The notes under the pieces are model-generated. The model did not search any database. It worked only from the letters and a program-made list of their open reading frames with translations, and was not told the origin of the DNA. Position numbers and translations under genes: made by a program. 64,000 bases of DNA from Alphaproteobacteria bacterium (lineage in GTDB: Bacteria > Pseudomonadota > Alphaproteobacteria > Ferrovibrionales > Ferrovibrionaceae), in NCBI GenBank assembly GCA_017307375.1, contig JAFKFH010000013.1:124001-188000 (forward strand). Direction: 5' to 3'. Below are positions 1 through 8,869 of this stretch, one piece after another. Each line of letters starts with the position of its first letter. The first letter of the stretch is position 1.

Positions 1-876
1 TACCGTTCGCCCGGCTCCGCCGCCTGGATGTGGGCCACGGAATCGGGCTGGACCGTCACCGACCCGGTGACCGGGGCACAGTATTACGACGGCTTCGTGC
101 TGGACATTTCCGACGCCAAGCGGCGCGAGGCGGAACTGGCCGAAGCCCATACGGCGGCCGAGGCGGCCAACCGCGCCAAGTCGACCTTCCTGGCCAATAT
201 GAGCCACGAGCTGCGCACCCCGCTGTCGGCGATCATCGGTTTTTCCGACGTGATGATCCAGGGGGTGATGGGGCCGGTGACGCCGGCGCGCTATCGCGAA
301 TATATCGGCGACATCCACGCCTCGGCCCGCCATCTGCTGTCGCTGATCCAGGACATCCTCGACCTCGCCAAGGCCGAATCCGGCCGCGCCGGCATGCGCG
401 AGGAGGAAGTGGACCTGGCCGAACTCGCCACCGGTGTGCTGCGCATGCTGGGACCCCGGGCCGAAGAGGGCCAGGTCATGCTGCGTCACGACTGGCCGCC
501 GGCGCTACCGCGCGTCCGCGGCGAAAGCCGCAAGCTGCGCCAGATCCTGATCAACCTGCTGAGCAATGCCGTGAAGTTCACCCCCGCCGGCGGCGAGGTT
601 CATGTCGAGATCCGGCGCGCCGAGGGCGCCGGCATCGAGATCGTCATCGCCGACACCGGCGTCGGCATGTCGTCGACCGAGATCCCGCGCGCCTTCGAAA
701 GCTTCGTGCAGCTCGAATCCGGCCTAGCCCGCGCGGCCGAGGGCACGGGGCTCGGCCTGCCGCTGACCCGCGCCCTGATCGAGCAGCACGACGGCACCAT
801 CGGGATATCGAGCGAGCCCGGCCGCGGCACCACCGTCACGGTCAGGCTGCCGCCGGGCCGGACCGTTCCTAGCTAG
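1..876 (+). CDS. Sensor histidine kinase, C-terminal part (cut by window edge)
   Basis: The frame is open at the left edge, so the N-terminus, probably with PAS sensing domains, lies outside. The visible part begins with the end of a PAC motif (FVLDISDAK), then a HisKA domain with SHELRTPLSAII (phospho-acceptor His codon at 205-207), then a HATPase_c domain with N box NLLSNAVKF, G1 box ADTGVGM and G2 box GTGLGLPL. It should autophosphorylate and pass the phosphate to a response regulator, which is not in view. No membrane segment is seen in this part. The TAG stop shares 8 bases with the convergent Sel1 gene. The kinase assignment is secure; the signal and partner are unknown. Confidence 0.93.
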   Translation, partial: YRSPGSAAWMWATESGWTVTDPVTGAQYYDGFVLDISDAKRREAELAEAHTAAEAANRAKSTFLANMSHELRTPLSAIIGFSDVMIQGVMGPVTPARYREYIGDIHASARHLLSLIQDILDLAKAESGRAGMREEEVDLAELATGVLRMLGPRAEEGQVMLRHDWPPALPRVRGESRKLRQILINLLSNAVKFTPAGGEVHVEIRRAEGAGIEIVIADTGVGMSSTEIPRAFESFVQLESGLARAAEGTGLGLPLTRALIEQHDGTIGISSEPGRGTTVTVRLPPGRTVPS

Positions 877-1684
877 GCAGCTTCGCGCCGAGTTGCGCCA
901 CCCGGGCCGCCACCGCGGCCTTTTCCTCGTCGCTCATCGCCTGCTCGACGATCTTGCGGTCGGCCTGGGCAGCCTGGGCCGTCGCGGCATCGCCGCGGTC
1001 GGCAGCCAGCGCCAGCCAGGCGACGGCACCGACCAGATCGCGGCTCTCAGGCGAGGCCGAGGCCATCAGCCGGCCGAGATTGAGGAAGGCCGGGGCAAAG
1101 CCCTGGGCGGCCGCCTGCTCGAGCAACTTGCGTGCGGCATCGACATCCGCCTCCCCGCCCCGCCCTTCGGCCAGCAGCAGCGCCAGGTTGTTGCGGGCCC
1201 GGGCCTCGCCCTGGGCCGCGGCCATGCCGTACCAGCGCCGGGCACCGGCCGCATCGGCCGCGCCGCCCATGCCGCTGTCCAGCAATGTGCCCAGCGTCAG
1301 CTGCGCCTCGACCGCGCCGGCCTGGGCGGCCAGCGCCAGCCAGTCGCGCGCCGCCGCCTGGTCGGCGGCCGGGCCACGGGCCAGCATCAGCCCGAGCGCC
1401 AGGATCGCCCGCGGCTCGCGCTGCCGTGCGGCCTTCTCGTACCATTGCCGGGCCAGGGCCGGGTCGGCCGGCACGCCCAGGCCGCGCTCGTAGACCATGC
1501 CCAGCGTGAACTGGGCATTGGCATCGCCCGCCTCGGCCGGACGCTGGTAGTAGCGCGCCGTGTCGCGCCACGGATCGGCCGGTGCCGTCGTGGCCGCGTT
1601 GATGCCGGCCCCCACCGGCATGATTGACAGAATGAGCGCGAGCGGCCATGTGACCACCGCGCTGGTATGGATGACTCGGCGCAC
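869..1684 (-). CDS. Secreted Sel1-repeat (tetratricopeptide-like) protein
   Basis: A 271-residue protein with an N-terminal hydrophobic signal-like stretch (PLALILSIMPVGAG) and about five Sel1-like repeats of the form A..LG..Y..G.GV..D...A..W, for example AQFTLGMVYERGLGV. Such repeats fold as alpha-solenoids that bind partner proteins, often in the periplasm. I chose the GTG at 1684-1682 because GGGGGAG lies just upstream and the signal peptide follows directly. A longer frame to 1786 would run into the promoter and ribosome site of the divergent DUF2842 gene. The partner is unknown. Confidence 0.85.
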   Translation of the reverse strand: MRRVIHTSAVVTWPLALILSIMPVGAGINAATTAPADPWRDTARYYQRPAEAGDANAQFTLGMVYERGLGVPADPALARQWYEKAARQREPRAILALGLMLARGPAADQAAARDWLALAAQAGAVEAQLTLGTLLDSGMGGAADAAGARRWYGMAAAQGEARARNNLALLLAEGRGGEADVDAARKLLEQAAAQGFAPAFLNLGRLMASASPESRDLVGAVAWLALAADRGDAATAQAAQADRKIVEQAMSDEEKAAVAARVAQLGAKLPS

Positions 1685-1766
1685 TGCTCCCCCGCAATCG
1701 CTTAGCCGGCGCAATCTAGCACAGGCGCCCAGGCCTGCGAGCGGCAATGGTAGAAGGAGGCGGCGG

Positions 1767-2012
1767 GTGTCTGCAAGGTGGCGCAAACTGATCGGGCTGG
1801 TCGTCGGCCTCGTCGGGCTGGTGGTCTATGCGCTGGCCGCCGTGCTGCTGGGCGGCTGGATTGGCCGGTTCAGCTACGGCGCCGAACTGGTCTGGTACGT
1901 GATCGCCGGCGTGCTGTGGGTGCCACCCGCCGGCCGGCTGGTGCGCTGGATGCAGGCGCTCGACCCCGCCCTCACCACGTTCGGGCGCAAGCCGCGGCGC
2001 CGCCGCCGCTGA
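1767..2012 (+). CDS. Small two-helix membrane protein, DUF2842 family
   Basis: An 81-residue protein with two hydrophobic helices: the first around LIGLVVGLVGLVVYALAAV, the second around LVWYVIAGVLWVPPAG, followed by the RLVRWM motif and an Arg-rich tail (RRRRR). The layout matches DUF2842, a family of unknown function typical of Alphaproteobacteria. The start is the GTG at 1767, with AAGGAGG at 1754-1760 in good position; the in-frame ATG codons further upstream lie inside the divergent Sel1 gene. The stop is 3 bases from the stop of the convergent DinB-family gene. Confidence 0.8.
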   Translation: MSARWRKLIGLVVGLVGLVVYALAAVLLGGWIGRFSYGAELVWYVIAGVLWVPPAGRLVRWMQALDPALTTFGRKPRRRRR

Positions 2013-2015
2013 GCC

Positions 2016-2525
2016 TCAGCCTGCCACGCGCAGCCGGCGGGCCGGCTCGGCCCGATGGAGGTGAACGGCGAACGTATCCCAGGGCGGCGTGACTGCCAGT
2101 TGCCGCAGGATGCGCCCGACCTCGCCGCGGTGATAGCCGCCATGCAGCACGACATGGGTCAGCATTTCCGCCCGTGTCATCCGCCCGGCATCGCCGTCGG
2201 TGAAGGTGAACGCCACCGCCTGGGACAGGTCGGCGGGCGAGACCCGGTCGACATAGTCGAGAAACCAGCGGTCGGATGCCGCGACGGCGGCACGCAGGTC
2301 AGGCAGCGGCGGCGGCTCGGCACGGCCATCCGTCGCATAGGCGTGGCCGGTCCCGGCGAGATGGGCGGCGAAGATGTCGGCCACGACAAAATTGTGGTCG
2401 ACCAGCCGGAGCATTTCCCGCACCGCCGGCTGATCTACCGCAGCGTCGAGCCGTTCCAGACAAGCGAACAGTTCGGCATTGGCCCAGGCCTGATAGCCGA
2501 ACATGGCAGTGAGCGAGGCGGTCAT
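2016..2525 (-). CDS. DinB-family (YfiT/DinB superfamily) metalloenzyme-like protein
   Basis: A 169-residue four-helix-bundle protein. The start region MFGYQAWANAELFACLE, a central LVDHNFVVADIFAAHL and the C-terminal LTHVVLHGGYHRGEVGRIL carry the three His residues that bind metal in the DinB superfamily. Members include thiol-dependent transferases and many uncharacterised proteins, so the reaction cannot be named. The ATG at 2525 follows AAGGATC. It is transcribed divergently from the adjacent TetR regulator across a 72-base gap full of inverted repeats, which suggests that the regulator controls it. The same frame stays open far upstream, but that part is antisense to the TetR gene. Confidence 0.85.
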   Translation of the reverse strand: MTASLTAMFGYQAWANAELFACLERLDAAVDQPAVREMLRLVDHNFVVADIFAAHLAGTGHAYATDGRAEPPPLPDLRAAVAASDRWFLDYVDRVSPADLSQAVAFTFTDGDAGRMTRAEMLTHVVLHGGYHRGEVGRILRQLAVTPPWDTFAVHLHRAEPARRLRVAG

Positions 2526-2540
2526 GATGTGCGAGATCCT

Positions 2541-2558
2541 TTTTTGCCGCGGCAAAAA
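2541..2558. promoter_or_regulatory. Perfect 18-bp palindrome, candidate TetR operator
   Basis: TTTTTGCCGCGGCAAAAA reads identically on both strands. It lies in the 72-base gap between the DinB-family gene and the TetR gene, 15 bases from the first start codon. Divergent TetR-type regulators commonly bind such a palindrome to repress both directions. The site is directly visible; its binding protein is inferred. Confidence 0.55.
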
Positions 2559-2578
2559 TGCGAGTAATCTGCTCGTAT
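2558..2578. promoter_or_regulatory. Second inverted repeat in the TetR-DinB gap
   Basis: Arms ATGCGAG and CTCGTAT match at six of seven positions around a 7-base spacer. The repeat abuts the 18-bp palindrome and ends 19 bases before the TetR start codon. It may be a second operator or overlap the tetR promoter; its sequence differs from the first site, so one protein binding both is uncertain. Confidence 0.35.
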
Positions 2579-2597
2579 TTTTGCAGGGAGAGCGCCG

Positions 2598-3224
2598 TTG
2601 TCTACTCGCGTTGCCGGCCCGGCCAGGCCGATGCGCAAAGCCCCCCGCCAGGCGAGATCCCGGGCGATGGTCGACGCGATCGTCGAGGCTGCGGCTCGCA
2701 TTCTCGGCCAGCAGGGCTGGGCGGGGTTTACGACGAACAGGGTCGCCGAGGCGGCCGGGGTCAGCATCGGGTCGTACTACCAGTACTTCCCCGACAAGCA
2801 TTCGCTGACCGACGCGATCCTGCACCGCCATCTCGACGATTGCCTGGCCGTGGTCAGGCGGGCGACGCGATCGGCCCTGCCGCCGGCGGCACTGGCAGCC
2901 GAACTGGTGGACGGCATGATCGCCGTGCACAGCATCACCCCGGGATTGCACCGCGTGCTGCTCGACGACGCCCCCGACATCCGCAGCGCGCGCGATCCGC
3001 ACAGCGCGTTCGAGGTCGAGTTCCTCGGCCACTATGCCGCGGCGGTCGCGGCCTGCCGTGGCCGGGCGCCGACCGAGGCCGACCGGATCGACGGCATGCT
3101 GATCTCCGACGCGATCGACGGCGCCGTCCACAATGCGGCCCGTCGCGGCATGCTGGCCGCCCCGGCGATGCGGCTGGGACTGATCGAGATGATCACGCGA
3201 CACCTCGAACGTCGGCCGGATTAA
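2598..3224 (+). CDS. TetR/AcrR-family transcriptional regulator
   Basis: A 208-residue regulator with the family N-terminus: KAPRQARSRAMVDAIVEAAARIL, then a helix-turn-helix in FTTNRVAEAAGVSIGSYYQYFPDK, and a divergent ligand-binding C-terminal half. The start is TTG at 2598 with GGGAGAG upstream; an ATG at 2631 (MRKAPRQ) is a realistic alternative. It is likely to repress itself and the divergent DinB-family gene through the palindromes in between. The ligand cannot be told from sequence. Its stop overlaps the convergent small gene by 4 bases. Confidence 0.93.
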   Translation: MSTRVAGPARPMRKAPRQARSRAMVDAIVEAAARILGQQGWAGFTTNRVAEAAGVSIGSYYQYFPDKHSLTDAILHRHLDDCLAVVRRATRSALPPAALAAELVDGMIAVHSITPGLHRVLLDDAPDIRSARDPHSAFEVEFLGHYAAAVAACRGRAPTEADRIDGMLISDAIDGAVHNAARRGMLAAPAMRLGLIEMITRHLERRPD

Positions 3225-3514
3225 TCCACCGCCTTGGCCCGCCACTTGAAGTCGGCGAGGCTCATGCCCTGCAGCGCCCGGACATGGTCGGGGCGACCGA
3301 CGAACTGGGTGCTGCCGTCGCGGGCCAGCGCCGCCAGCACCACGTCGATCTGCGGCACGTGGCGGCGGAAGGCGCGCCAGGCGCGCATGCCCAGCGACCG
3401 CTCGGCGATCGAAGCCCAGGCGACATGGACGATGACAACCGGCCGCCCGCCCAGTTCCCACTGGGCCATGTGGTAGGTCAGCGGAGGTTCCCGGATGCGC
3501 CGTGCTGCCGCCAT
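3221..3514 (-). CDS. Hypothetical protein, 97 residues
   Basis: I do not recognise a family. The protein is soluble-looking, with a mixed pattern (GGRPVVIVHVAWASI, then HVPQIDVVLAALARDG, then WRAKAVD at the end) that resembles a small alpha/beta fold. It starts 20 bases downstream of acpS on the same strand, so the two may be co-transcribed. No good ribosome site precedes the ATG at 3514; an inner ATG at 3469 (MAQWELGG) is possible. The coding call rests on placement, absence of a better gene in the gap and plausible composition. Confidence 0.5.
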   Translation of the reverse strand: MAAARRIREPPLTYHMAQWELGGRPVVIVHVAWASIAERSLGMRAWRAFRRHVPQIDVVLAALARDGSTQFVGRPDHVRALQGMSLADFKWRAKAVD

Positions 3515-3533
3515 GGCGGTCTGCCGTTGCCGG

Positions 3534-3953
3534 TCAGGGCAGCAGCGCCGCCTGCTCGGGCGTCAGCGCCGTGATGATCACCATGGCCTGGGCCTGCGGC
3601 GGTTCGTCGGTGATGGTCAGGTCGATCCGCGCGACCAGGCCCTTGGGCGTGATCGCCTGCAGCCGGGCCAGTGCGCCGCCGGTCAGCACCATCGTCGGCT
3701 GCCCGCCGGGGCGGTTTACGACGCCCATGTCGCGCCAGAACACCCCCTTGCGCAGGCCGGTGCCCAGCGCCTTGGCGCAGGCTTCCTTGGCGGCGTAGCG
3801 CCGCGCATAGGAGGCGAAACGCTGGGCCCGGCGGTCGGACTTGGCACGCTCAAGCGGCGTGAAGACACGGTTCAGGAACCGGTCGCCGAAGCGGGCGATG
3901 GTCGCCTCGATCCGGGTGATGTCGATGATGTCGCTGCCGATGCCGATGATCAC
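3534..3953 (-). CDS. acpS: Holo-[acyl-carrier-protein] synthase
   Basis: A 139-residue phosphopantetheinyl transferase that moves 4'-phosphopantetheine from CoA to the serine of acyl carrier protein. The N-terminal [15 protein letters not shown] carries the Mg-binding Asp, and [21 protein letters not shown] carries the second conserved acidic/basic motif. Length is normal (about 125-140). In related genomes pdxJ and acpS usually adjoin; here a complete three-gene ABC transporter on the other strand lies between them. Confidence 0.96.
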   Translation of the reverse strand: MIIGIGSDIIDITRIEATIARFGDRFLNRVFTPLERAKSDRRAQRFASYARRYAAKEACAKALGTGLRKGVFWRDMGVVNRPGGQPTMVLTGGALARLQAITPKGLVARIDLTITDEPPQAQAMVIITALTPEQAALLP

Positions 3954-4031
3954 GATGGATTGATGCCTGGCGGTTGATGACGACGGATGCTGGTGCGCCT
4001 AACCTACGGGCCGGCTTTCGGAGTCCGCAAC

Positions 4032-5225
4032 ATGATCCTGCGCCTGCTTGTCCTCGCCGCCCTGGCCTTCGCCCCGCCCGCCCTGGCGCAGGGCGAGGAC
4101 TGGCCGGCCGTGCTGGGTCGCGCCCGTGGCCAGACCGTGCATTGGAACGCCTGGGCCGGCGATCCCCGCTTCAACGATTATATCGCCTGGGTCGGGGCCG
4201 AGGTCGAGCGGCGCTTCGGCGTGAAGGTCGAGCATGTCCGGCTACGCGACACCGGCGAGGCCGTGGCGCGCGTCGTGGCGGAGAAGGCCGCCGGCCGAAC
4301 CGCGGATGGCAGTGTCGACCTGATCTGGATCAACGGACCGAATCTCGCGTCGATGCAGGCCCAGGCACTGCTGTACGGCCCGTTCGTCGATCGCCTGCCC
4401 AACGCGGCCAAGGTCGACTGGCAGGGCAAGCCGTCGACCCGCATCGACTTCACCTTGCCGGTCGGCGGCATGGCGGCCCCCTGGCTGATGGCGCAGGTGG
4501 TGTTCGTCTACGATTCCGCCCGGCTGGCCGAGCCGCCGGCCAGCATGGCGGCACTGGCCGACTGGGCGCGCGCCCATCCCGGCCGGCTGACCCACCCGGT
4601 GGCCCGGAACTTCCTCGGCGCCACCTTCCTCAAGCAGGCGCTGGTCGAACTGGCGCCCGATCCCGCGGCGCTGCAGCGCCCGGCCGACGATGCCGGCTAT
4701 GCTGCGGCATCGGCACCGCTCTGGGCCTGGTACGAGGCGCTGCGCCCAGCGTTGTGGCGGCAGGGCAAGTCGTTTCCCGAGAACGAGGCTGGCCAGCGCC
4801 AGCTGATGGCCGACGGCATCGTCGACCTCTACATCTCGTTCAACCCCGCCGAAGGCGCGATCGCGGTGGCCCGCAACGAACTGCCGCCGACGACGCGCAG
4901 CTTCGTGCTGAAGGCCGGCACCATCGGCAATACCAGCTTCGTTGCCATTCCCTACGACGCGACGGCGAAGGAAGGCGCGATGGTCGTGGCCGATTTCCTG
5001 CTGTCCGGCCCCGCCCAGGCGCGCGCGGTCGATCCCGACCGCCTCGGCATGGGCACCGTGCTCGACGTCGCGGCCCTGCCCCCGGCCCACCGCGCCGCCT
5101 TCGCCGAAACCCCGCACCCGCCGGCCTTGCTGACGCCGGAGGCGCTAGGCAAGCCGCTGCTGGAACCGCATCCGTCATGGATGACCCGAATAACCGAGGA
5201 ATGGGAACGGCGCACCGCCCGGTAG
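4032..5225 (+). CDS. ynjB: YnjB-type ABC transporter substrate-binding protein
   Basis: A 397-residue periplasmic solute-binding protein. Residues 1-19 form a Sec signal peptide ending in ALA before QGED. The mature part has the YnjB pattern: WNAWAGDPRFNDYI, DLIWINGPNL, and LYISFNPAEGA. I chose ATG 4032, preceded by GGAG, over an ATG at 3987 because the signal peptide begins there. The permease starts 4 bases after its stop, and the ATPase overlaps that, so the three form one operon. The substrate of YnjBCD systems is not established. Confidence 0.9.
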   Translation: MILRLLVLAALAFAPPALAQGEDWPAVLGRARGQTVHWNAWAGDPRFNDYIAWVGAEVERRFGVKVEHVRLRDTGEAVARVVAEKAAGRTADGSVDLIWINGPNLASMQAQALLYGPFVDRLPNAAKVDWQGKPSTRIDFTLPVGGMAAPWLMAQVVFVYDSARLAEPPASMAALADWARAHPGRLTHPVARNFLGATFLKQALVELAPDPAALQRPADDAGYAAASAPLWAWYEALRPALWRQGKSFPENEAGQRQLMADGIVDLYISFNPAEGAIAVARNELPPTTRSFVLKAGTIGNTSFVAIPYDATAKEGAMVVADFLLSGPAQARAVDPDRLGMGTVLDVAALPPAHRAAFAETPHPPALLTPEALGKPLLEPHPSWMTRITEEWERRTAR

Positions 5226-5229
5226 CGGC

Positions 5230-6873
5230 GTGACCGCAGCGCTGCGCCTCGGCGCCGGCCTCTGGCTCGCGGCGCTGGCGGCTGGCCTTGCCGGCACGCT
5301 GCTGCCGGCGTTCGGCTATCTGCCGGCACTGGGTGCGGACGGCTTCGGCCTCGCCGCCTGGCGCCAGCTGCTCGGCTGGCCCGGCATCGGGCACAGCGTC
5401 GCGGTCTCGCTGACATCCGGCCTGATCGGGACCGTTGGGGCCTTCGTCGCCGTCACGCTGTTCTGCGCCGCCATGCAGGGACATCGCTGGTTCGATCGCG
5501 CCGCGGCCGGCCTCGGGCCGCTGCTCGGCCTGCCGCATGCGGCCTTCGGCCTCGGCTTCGCCCTGCTGGTCGGGCCGAGCGGCTGGCTGGTTCGCCTGGT
5601 TTCCCCCTGGGCCACCGGCTGGACCGCCCCGCCCGACCTGGCCCTGGTCGGCGATGGCTGGGGCCTGACGCTGGCCGCGGCGCTGGCGATCAAGGAGGCA
5701 CCCTACCTGCTGCTGATGGTCGTCGCCGCCTTGCCCCAGATCCGAGGCCAGGAACATCTCCAGGCTGCCCGCAGCCTCGGCTACCAGCCGGTCCGGGGCT
5801 GGTTCCTGGTCGTGCTGCCGCAACTCTACCCGCTGATCCGCCTGCCGATCTATGCGGCGCTGGCCTTCGCCGTCTCGACCACCGACCTCGCGATCATCCT
5901 GGGGCCGAGCCAGCCGGCCGCCCTCAGCGTCGTCGTGCTGCGACTGGCGTTCGACCACGACGCCACGCTGCTGCTGCCGGCCGCCGCCGGCGCCGGCCTC
6001 CAGGGGCTGGTCGCGCTTGCGGCGATCACGCTGTGGCGGCTGGGCGAAAGGGCCGTTGCCCGCCTGGGTATCGTCATCCTGCGCCGCGGCATGCGCGGCA
6101 CGCCGGCCGGCGAGATGGCAGGGCGCGCCGCCGGCGCCTTGGCGCTGCTGGTCGTCGGTGGTGGCAGCCTCGCGACGATCGGCCTGCTGGCACTGTGGTC
6201 GATCGCCGGGACCTGGCGCTTTCCCGATGCCTTGCCCGACGCGTTGAGCACGCGCCCATGGCGGGAGGCGCTGCCGGTCCTGGCGGCGCCGCTGCTGACC
6301 GCGGCGGGTATCGGCCTCGCCGCGGCCATGTTGGCCCTGGCAGCGGCACTGGCCATGCTGGAACGGCCCTGGCGCGGCAGCCGCGCCCTGCTCTACCTGC
6401 CACTGCTGCTGCCGCAGGTAACCGTGCTGTTCGGGCTGCAGGTGGTGCTGGTGCGGTCGGGGCTGGACGGGCATGTCGGCACGGTCGTCGCCGTCCACCT
6501 GCTGTTCGTGCTGCCCTATGTCCATCTGTCGCTCGCCGATGCCCATGCCCGTTTCGACCGGCGCTATCTCGACGTCGCCGCCGGGCTGGGGCTGTCGCCC
6601 GCGCGCGCGTTCTGGCGGATCAAGCTGCCGATGCTGGCCCGGCCGATCGCTGCCGCCCTGGCCGTCGGCTTTGCCGTGAGTGTCGCGCAATACCTGCCGA
6701 CGCTGTTCGCCGGTGCCGGACGGGTCGCCACGGTGACGACGGAGGCGGTCGCCTTGAGCGCCGGCGGCGAACGCCGCCTGACCGCCGCCTACGGCTTCGC
6801 CCAGGGGGCGCTGCCGGCACTGGGCTTCCTACTCGCACTGCTGGTGCCGAGGCTGATGTCATGGCGACGCTGA
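5230..6873 (+). CDS. ynjC: YnjC-type ABC transporter permease, two fused permease halves
   Basis: A 547-residue inner-membrane protein made of two binding-protein-dependent permease modules in one chain. Each half has about six hydrophobic helices and one cytoplasmic EAA loop that docks the ATPase: QEHLQAARSLGYQPVRGW in the first half and YLDVAAGLGLSPARAF in the second. This fused arrangement is characteristic of YnjC. It starts at GTG 5230, 4 bases after ynjB, and overlaps the ATPase start by 13 bases, which implies translational coupling. Confidence 0.9.
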   Translation: MTAALRLGAGLWLAALAAGLAGTLLPAFGYLPALGADGFGLAAWRQLLGWPGIGHSVAVSLTSGLIGTVGAFVAVTLFCAAMQGHRWFDRAAAGLGPLLGLPHAAFGLGFALLVGPSGWLVRLVSPWATGWTAPPDLALVGDGWGLTLAAALAIKEAPYLLLMVVAALPQIRGQEHLQAARSLGYQPVRGWFLVVLPQLYPLIRLPIYAALAFAVSTTDLAIILGPSQPAALSVVVLRLAFDHDATLLLPAAAGAGLQGLVALAAITLWRLGERAVARLGIVILRRGMRGTPAGEMAGRAAGALALLVVGGGSLATIGLLALWSIAGTWRFPDALPDALSTRPWREALPVLAAPLLTAAGIGLAAAMLALAAALAMLERPWRGSRALLYLPLLLPQVTVLFGLQVVLVRSGLDGHVGTVVAVHLLFVLPYVHLSLADAHARFDRRYLDVAAGLGLSPARAFWRIKLPMLARPIAAALAVGFAVSVAQYLPTLFAGAGRVATVTTEAVALSAGGERRLTAAYGFAQGALPALGFLLALLVPRLMSWRR

Positions 6874-7502
6874 CCCTCGACGGCATCCGCCTGTCCGTCG
6901 GCGGCGCCCCGCTGATCCCGCATCTCGACCTCGCGATCGCGCCGGGTACGGTCGCCACGGTGATGGGTCCCAGCGGCAGCGGCAAGTCGAGCCTGCTGGC
7001 GCTGGTCGCCGGCCTGCTGCCGACCGCCTTCACTGCGGGCGGCCATGTGCGGCTCGGTCCGGAAGAGCTGACGCCGCTGCCGGCCCATCGGCGGCGGCTG
7101 GGCCTGCTCTACCAGGACGACCTGCTGTTCCCGCATCTGAGCATCGCCGACAATCTCGCCTTCGGCCTGGAGCCGGCAATTCGCGGCGCGGCCAGAAAGC
7201 GGGCCGTCGACGAAGCCCTGATCGCCGCGGAGCTGGAAGGATTGGGTGGGCGCGACCCGGCAACGCTATCGGGCGGGCAGCGCGCCCGTGCGGCCCTGTT
7301 CCGGACACTGCTGGCCAGGCCGCGGGCACTGTTGCTGGACGAACCGTTTTCGCGCCTTGATCAGGATCTGCGCATCCGCATGCGCCGATTGGTCTTCGAC
7401 CAGGCCGCCGCACACGACCTGCCGGTGCTGCTGGTCAGCCATGATCCGGCCGACGCCGAGGCGGCGGCCGGTCCGGTCGTCGATCTTCAGGCGCTGCGCT
7501 GA
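6861..7502 (+). CDS. ynjD: YnjD-type ABC transporter ATP-binding protein
   Basis: A 213-residue ATPase with Walker [11 protein letters not shown] loop [12 protein letters not shown], signature [12 protein letters not shown], Walker [13 protein letters not shown] and switch His in [10 protein letters not shown]. It energises the YnjC permease. Short length and lack of a C-terminal regulatory domain fit YnjD. Its end overlaps the convergent pdxJ end by 16 bases, so the transporter operon is packed tightly against the pdxJ operon. Confidence 0.93.
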   Translation: MATLTLDGIRLSVGGAPLIPHLDLAIAPGTVATVMGPSGSGKSSLLALVAGLLPTAFTAGGHVRLGPEELTPLPAHRRRLGLLYQDDLLFPHLSIADNLAFGLEPAIRGAARKRAVDEALIAAELEGLGGRDPATLSGGQRARAALFRTLLARPRALLLDEPFSRLDQDLRIRMRRLVFDQAAAHDLPVLLVSHDPADAEAAAGPVVDLQALR

Positions 7503-8239
7503 CCCAGCGCGGCGTTGCGGGCCTGATCCATCGCCGCGCGCATGCGCCGGATGGCACTGTCGAGCCCGCCGAAGATCGCCTCGCCGATCAGGAAATGCCC
7601 GATATTGAGCTCGACCACCGACGGTATCGCCGCGATCGGCCCGACGGTATCGAAGGCCAGGCCGTGACCGGCATGGCATTCGAGGCCGATCGCCTGGGCG
7701 TGCGCCGCCGCGGCCTCGATCCGGGCCAGATGATGGGCGCGTTCCTCGCCCTCGGCCTCGCAATAGGCGCCGGTATGCAGTTCGACGACCGGGGCGCCGA
7801 GGCGCCGGGCCATGTCGAGCTGGCGGGGATCGGCCTCGACGAACAGCGAGACGCGGATCCCGGCAGCACCGAGCGCCGAGATATACGGCGCCAGGTGATT
7901 GTGGCCGCCGACGACGTCGAGCCCACCTTCGGTCGTGCGCTCCTCGCGCTTTTCCGGCACCAGGCAGCAGGCATGCGGCTTGTGCCGCAGGGCGATCGCG
8001 AGCATCTCGTCGGTCGCCGCCATCTCGAAATTCAGCGGCAGTTCGATCTGCTCCATCAGCCGGGCGATATCGTCGTCGGTGATGTGGCGCCGGTCCTCGC
8101 GCAGATGCGCGGTGATGCCGTCGGCGCCGGCGGTCGCGGCCATCTTGGCGGCGCGGACCGGATCGGGATGGCGGCCGCCGCGGGCGTTGCGGATGGTGGC
8201 GACGTGATCGATGTTGATGCCGAGGCGAAGACCCGTCAT
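7487..8239 (-). CDS. pdxJ: Pyridoxine 5'-phosphate synthase
   Basis: A 250-residue TIM-barrel enzyme that condenses 1-deoxyxylulose 5-phosphate with 3-amino-2-oxopropyl phosphate to give pyridoxine 5'-phosphate. Visible landmarks are [14 protein letters not shown] at the N-terminus, [19 protein letters not shown] with the catalytic Glu, VELHTGAYC and HAGHGL. ATG 8239 follows GGAGGG. It lies 35 bases downstream of pyrE on the same strand, in the rpoZ-rsh-pyrE-pdxJ series. Confidence 0.97.
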   Translation of the reverse strand: MTGLRLGINIDHVATIRNARGGRHPDPVRAAKMAATAGADGITAHLREDRRHITDDDIARLMEQIELPLNFEMAATDEMLAIALRHKPHACCLVPEKREERTTEGGLDVVGGHNHLAPYISALGAAGIRVSLFVEADPRQLDMARRLGAPVVELHTGAYCEAEGEERAHHLARIEAAAAHAQAIGLECHAGHGLAFDTVGPIAAIPSVVELNIGHFLIGEAIFGGLDSAIRRMRAAMDQARNAALGQRSA

Positions 8240-8274
8240 GACGCCCTCCACGAGGCTGCTGTCGGAAAACTCTG

Positions 8275-8862
8275 TTACTTCAGGCCGCGGCTGCCCGGCT
8301 TGATCGCCGGAATCTCCTGCAGCTCGGGCGGCAGGTTCTCGGCGTCGTAGGCCGGCACCTTCAGGCCGCAGAGCGAGAAATACGGCAGGCCGAGCGAGAC
8401 TTCGCCATCGGTGCGGTCGATGATCGAGCAGGCGGCGACCACCTGCCCGCCATGCTCGGCGATCGCCGCAGCGCATTCCTTGGTCGACTTGCCCGTCGTC
8501 ACCACGTCCTCGACCACGAGCACACGCGTGTTCGGTTCCAGCGCGAAACCGCGACGCAGGGTGAAGACGCCGTCGACCCGCTCGGTGAACATCGCCGGCT
8601 TGCCCAGAGCGCGACCGACCTCGTGGCCGATGATCAGCCCGCCCATCGCCGGCGAGATGACGACGTCGACGGGGTCGCGGCCGAGGCTTGCGACCACCCG
8701 GGCGGCCAGCGCGCGGCCGAAGGCCTCGGCGCGCTCCGGGTGCATCAGCACGCGGGCCGACTGGAGATACATCGGGCTGCGCAGCCCCGAGGACAGGATG
8801 AAATGTCCCTCGAGCAATGCGCCGGTGGCGCGGTAGTGCGCCAGAACCTCGTCCTTGGTCAT
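8275..8862 (-). CDS. pyrE: Orotate phosphoribosyltransferase
   Basis: A 195-residue enzyme of pyrimidine synthesis that joins orotate to PRPP to give OMP. The PRPP-binding loop [16 protein letters not shown] and the N-terminal [12 protein letters not shown] substrate segment are present. The start ATG 8862 is 7 bases downstream of the rsh stop, so it should be on the same transcript as the (p)ppGpp enzyme. Confidence 0.96.
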   Translation of the reverse strand: MTKDEVLAHYRATGALLEGHFILSSGLRSPMYLQSARVLMHPERAEAFGRALAARVVASLGRDPVDVVISPAMGGLIIGHEVGRALGKPAMFTERVDGVFTLRRGFALEPNTRVLVVEDVVTTGKSTKECAAAIAEHGGQVVAACSIIDRTDGEVSLGLPYFSLCGLKVPAYDAENLPPELQEIPAIKPGSRGLK

Positions 8863-8869
8863 CCGAAAC

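Noticed and set aside
2525-3461. Extension of the DinB-family gene to 481 codons
   Set aside because: The added part is antisense to the TetR gene and the DinB domain starts exactly at ATG 2525.
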